47,948 bases of DNA. It comes from Bacteroidota bacterium. GTDB taxonomy: Bacteria; Bacteroidota; Bacteroidia; Palsa-965. The position numbers were made by a program, and so were the translations under genes. The notes below the pieces were generated by a model, which saw only the letters and a program-made list of their open reading frames with translations, searched no databases and was not told where the DNA came from. Numbering within the stretch: position 1 is the stretch's first letter; every line of letters starts with the position of its first letter. The DNA is taken from positions 1 to 47,948 of the forward strand of contig JABDAO010000011.1 in NCBI GenBank assembly GCA_013289095.1. The letters are read 5' to 3'. Positions 46,444-47,948 of the stretch are shown here, in pieces.

Positions 46444-47820
46444 TCAGTTTCTTTGTCTCAGCAGGAGCTTCCCTTCTGGCGCTCCGATCACAGCGCCATT
46501 CTCGTAAACTTTCTTCCCACCTACATACGTTTGTTTTACTTCTCCATAAAGCGTTTCACCGGTATAGGGCGAGAGCTTATGTCTGAATTGTATGCTCTTT
46601 TCATCTACCTTAAACTGCTGGTTCGGGTCCCAGACCACCAGATCAGCATCATATCCTTTTTTAATCAATCCTTTGCTGTATTCATACCCGATAAACGAAG
46701 CCACATTGGCGCTCATCAGGGCCGCTATTTCTTTCAGGCTGAACCCCTGTTTGCGCGCCCCGGTCCACATCACCGGCAGGCTAAACTGCAGGCTGGCAAT
46801 GCCTCCCCAGGCCTCTTTCAGGTTACCGGTTTCTATTTTCTTCAGTTCCGGTGTAGCAGGCGAATGATCGGTCACCACAAAATCAATAATTCCTTCTTTC
46901 AGCGCTTTCCAGAGTCGCTCATTGTTTTCCTGTTCGCGAATGGGAGGGGCGCATTTATAAAGGGTATTTCCGTCTGGAATATCTTCGGCACAAAAATAAA
47001 GATACTGGGGGCATGTTTCCACAGTGAGTGGAAGGCCGCTGGCTTTTGCTTTTTTCAGCATCTCAAGGCTTCCGGAGGATGACAGATGCACAATATGCAC
47101 ACGGCAATTGAATTCGCGGCAGAGACCAACCATCAACGCAACGGCTTTATCCTCCCAGGAACGGGGCCGGGAACCCAGCCAGGCCATATAGCTCGAAGGA
47201 TTCTTTTCGAAGGCCGCAATGCCTGCATGAGGTTCTTCCAGCTCGGCATGAACGAGCAAGGGGATACGTGCGTCTGAAATTGAGGGCATGGCAATACGCA
47301 GATCGGCTTCGGTAACATTCGGAAATTCATCAATACCCGAATGTGTCAGAAATGCCTTGATGCCCAGCACACCTGTTTCGATCAATTCTTTCAGATCGGC
47401 TGCATTGCCAGGCACCAGACCACCCCAGAAACCGGTATTGCAATACAGCTTGCCCTGGGTTGACTTCAGTTTTTCTTTAAATGTATTGGCAGATATGGTG
47501 ACCGGACTGCTGTTCAACGGCATATCCACAATCGTTGTAATGCCACCCGCAATGGCGGCCCGGGTAATGGTTTCAAATCCTTCCCACTCGGTACGGCCCG
47601 GTTCGTTGACATGCACATGCGAGTCGATCAGACCCGGCATGAGCAGGAAATTGCCGACATCTTCAGAAGGAACATCCGGAAGCGTCTGTTTACCGGGAAG
47701 CAGCTCTTCAATTTTGCCTTTTCGGATGACCAGGGTCATGTCTTTCAGACCCCGTTCAGTCAGAACGCGAGTGCTGTGAATCGTTAAATCGGGTAGGGAG
47801 TTTTGTGTCACTTCAGGCAT
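46444..47820 (-). CDS. allB: allantoinase
   Basis: LLMPGLIDSHVHVNEPGRTEWEGFETITRAAIAGGITTIVDMPLNSSP; CRVHIVHLSSSGSLEML; FVVTDHSPATPELK. Confidence 0.95.
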   Translation of the reverse strand: MPEVTQNSLPDLTIHSTRVLTERGLKDMTLVIRKGKIEELLPGKQTLPDVPSEDVGNFLLMPGLIDSHVHVNEPGRTEWEGFETITRAAIAGGITTIVDMPLNSSPVTISANTFKEKLKSTQGKLYCNTGFWGGLVPGNAADLKELIETGVLGIKAFLTHSGIDEFPNVTEADLRIAMPSISDARIPLLVHAELEEPHAGIAAFEKNPSSYMAWLGSRPRSWEDKAVALMVGLCREFNCRVHIVHLSSSGSLEMLKKAKASGLPLTVETCPQYLYFCAEDIPDGNTLYKCAPPIREQENNERLWKALKEGIIDFVVTDHSPATPELKKIETGNLKEAWGGIASLQFSLPVMWTGARKQGFSLKEIAALMSANVASFIGYEYSKGLIKKGYDADLVVWDPNQQFKVDEKSIQFRHKLSPYTGETLYGEVKQTYVGGKKVYENGAVIGAPEGKLLLRQRN

Positions 47821-47948
47821 ACAGGCAAATATATCAAGAAGATGGGGATGCGGCGGAAAAATGTTTATTGAAATTGGATGAATTTATGAACTTTCCCCTC
47901 CCCACGCTCCCCCTTTTAGCTGCCGAAGCTTGAAGGTTAAGTACGTTC

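Noticed and set aside
45931-47082. 383-aa plus-strand ORF
   Set aside because: Antisense to alc and allB, both with strong family motifs; no recognisable domain.

Overview
Bacteroidota-type chromosomal window: T9SS C-terminal sorting domains, a TonB receptor with a carboxypeptidase-like domain, PorV/PorQ-like and Omp28-like proteins. Main blocks: (1) a TonB-dependent receptor cut by the left edge, a SWIM/SNF2 helicase and a SAM methyltransferase. (2) A tRNA-Asp(GTC) gene carrying a ~9.6 kb integrated element (about 11299-20888), bounded by an 18-bp direct repeat of the tRNA 3' end. It encodes a tyrosine recombinase, a rolling-circle (HUH) Rep, an HTH/excisionase-like protein, a Type IIG-like R-M enzyme, a 128-aa protein ending in the beta-clamp-like pentapeptide QLSLF, a 578-aa orphan, and a STAS+HATPase / STAS-like pair. 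A decayed copy of related int and HATPase sequence lies just outside attR. (3) Secreted/surface proteins (RCC1-T9SS, 3-coathanger/PKD-T9SS, PorV-like). (4) A purine-degradation locus (xdhC-xdhA-xdhB and allB-alc-uraD-uraH plus a DUF6986-like aldolase-family protein), with an unrelated-looking three-gene DUF1828/DUF1829 cassette between the two arms. The most unusual non-coding signal is a set of four sequence-unrelated intergenic tandem arrays whose periods are all exactly 21 or 42 bp (multiples of two helical turns). A ~90-95 bp MITE-like inverted-repeat family is also present at 3' ends of genes. Family calls come from motif reading by eye; no database search was run.
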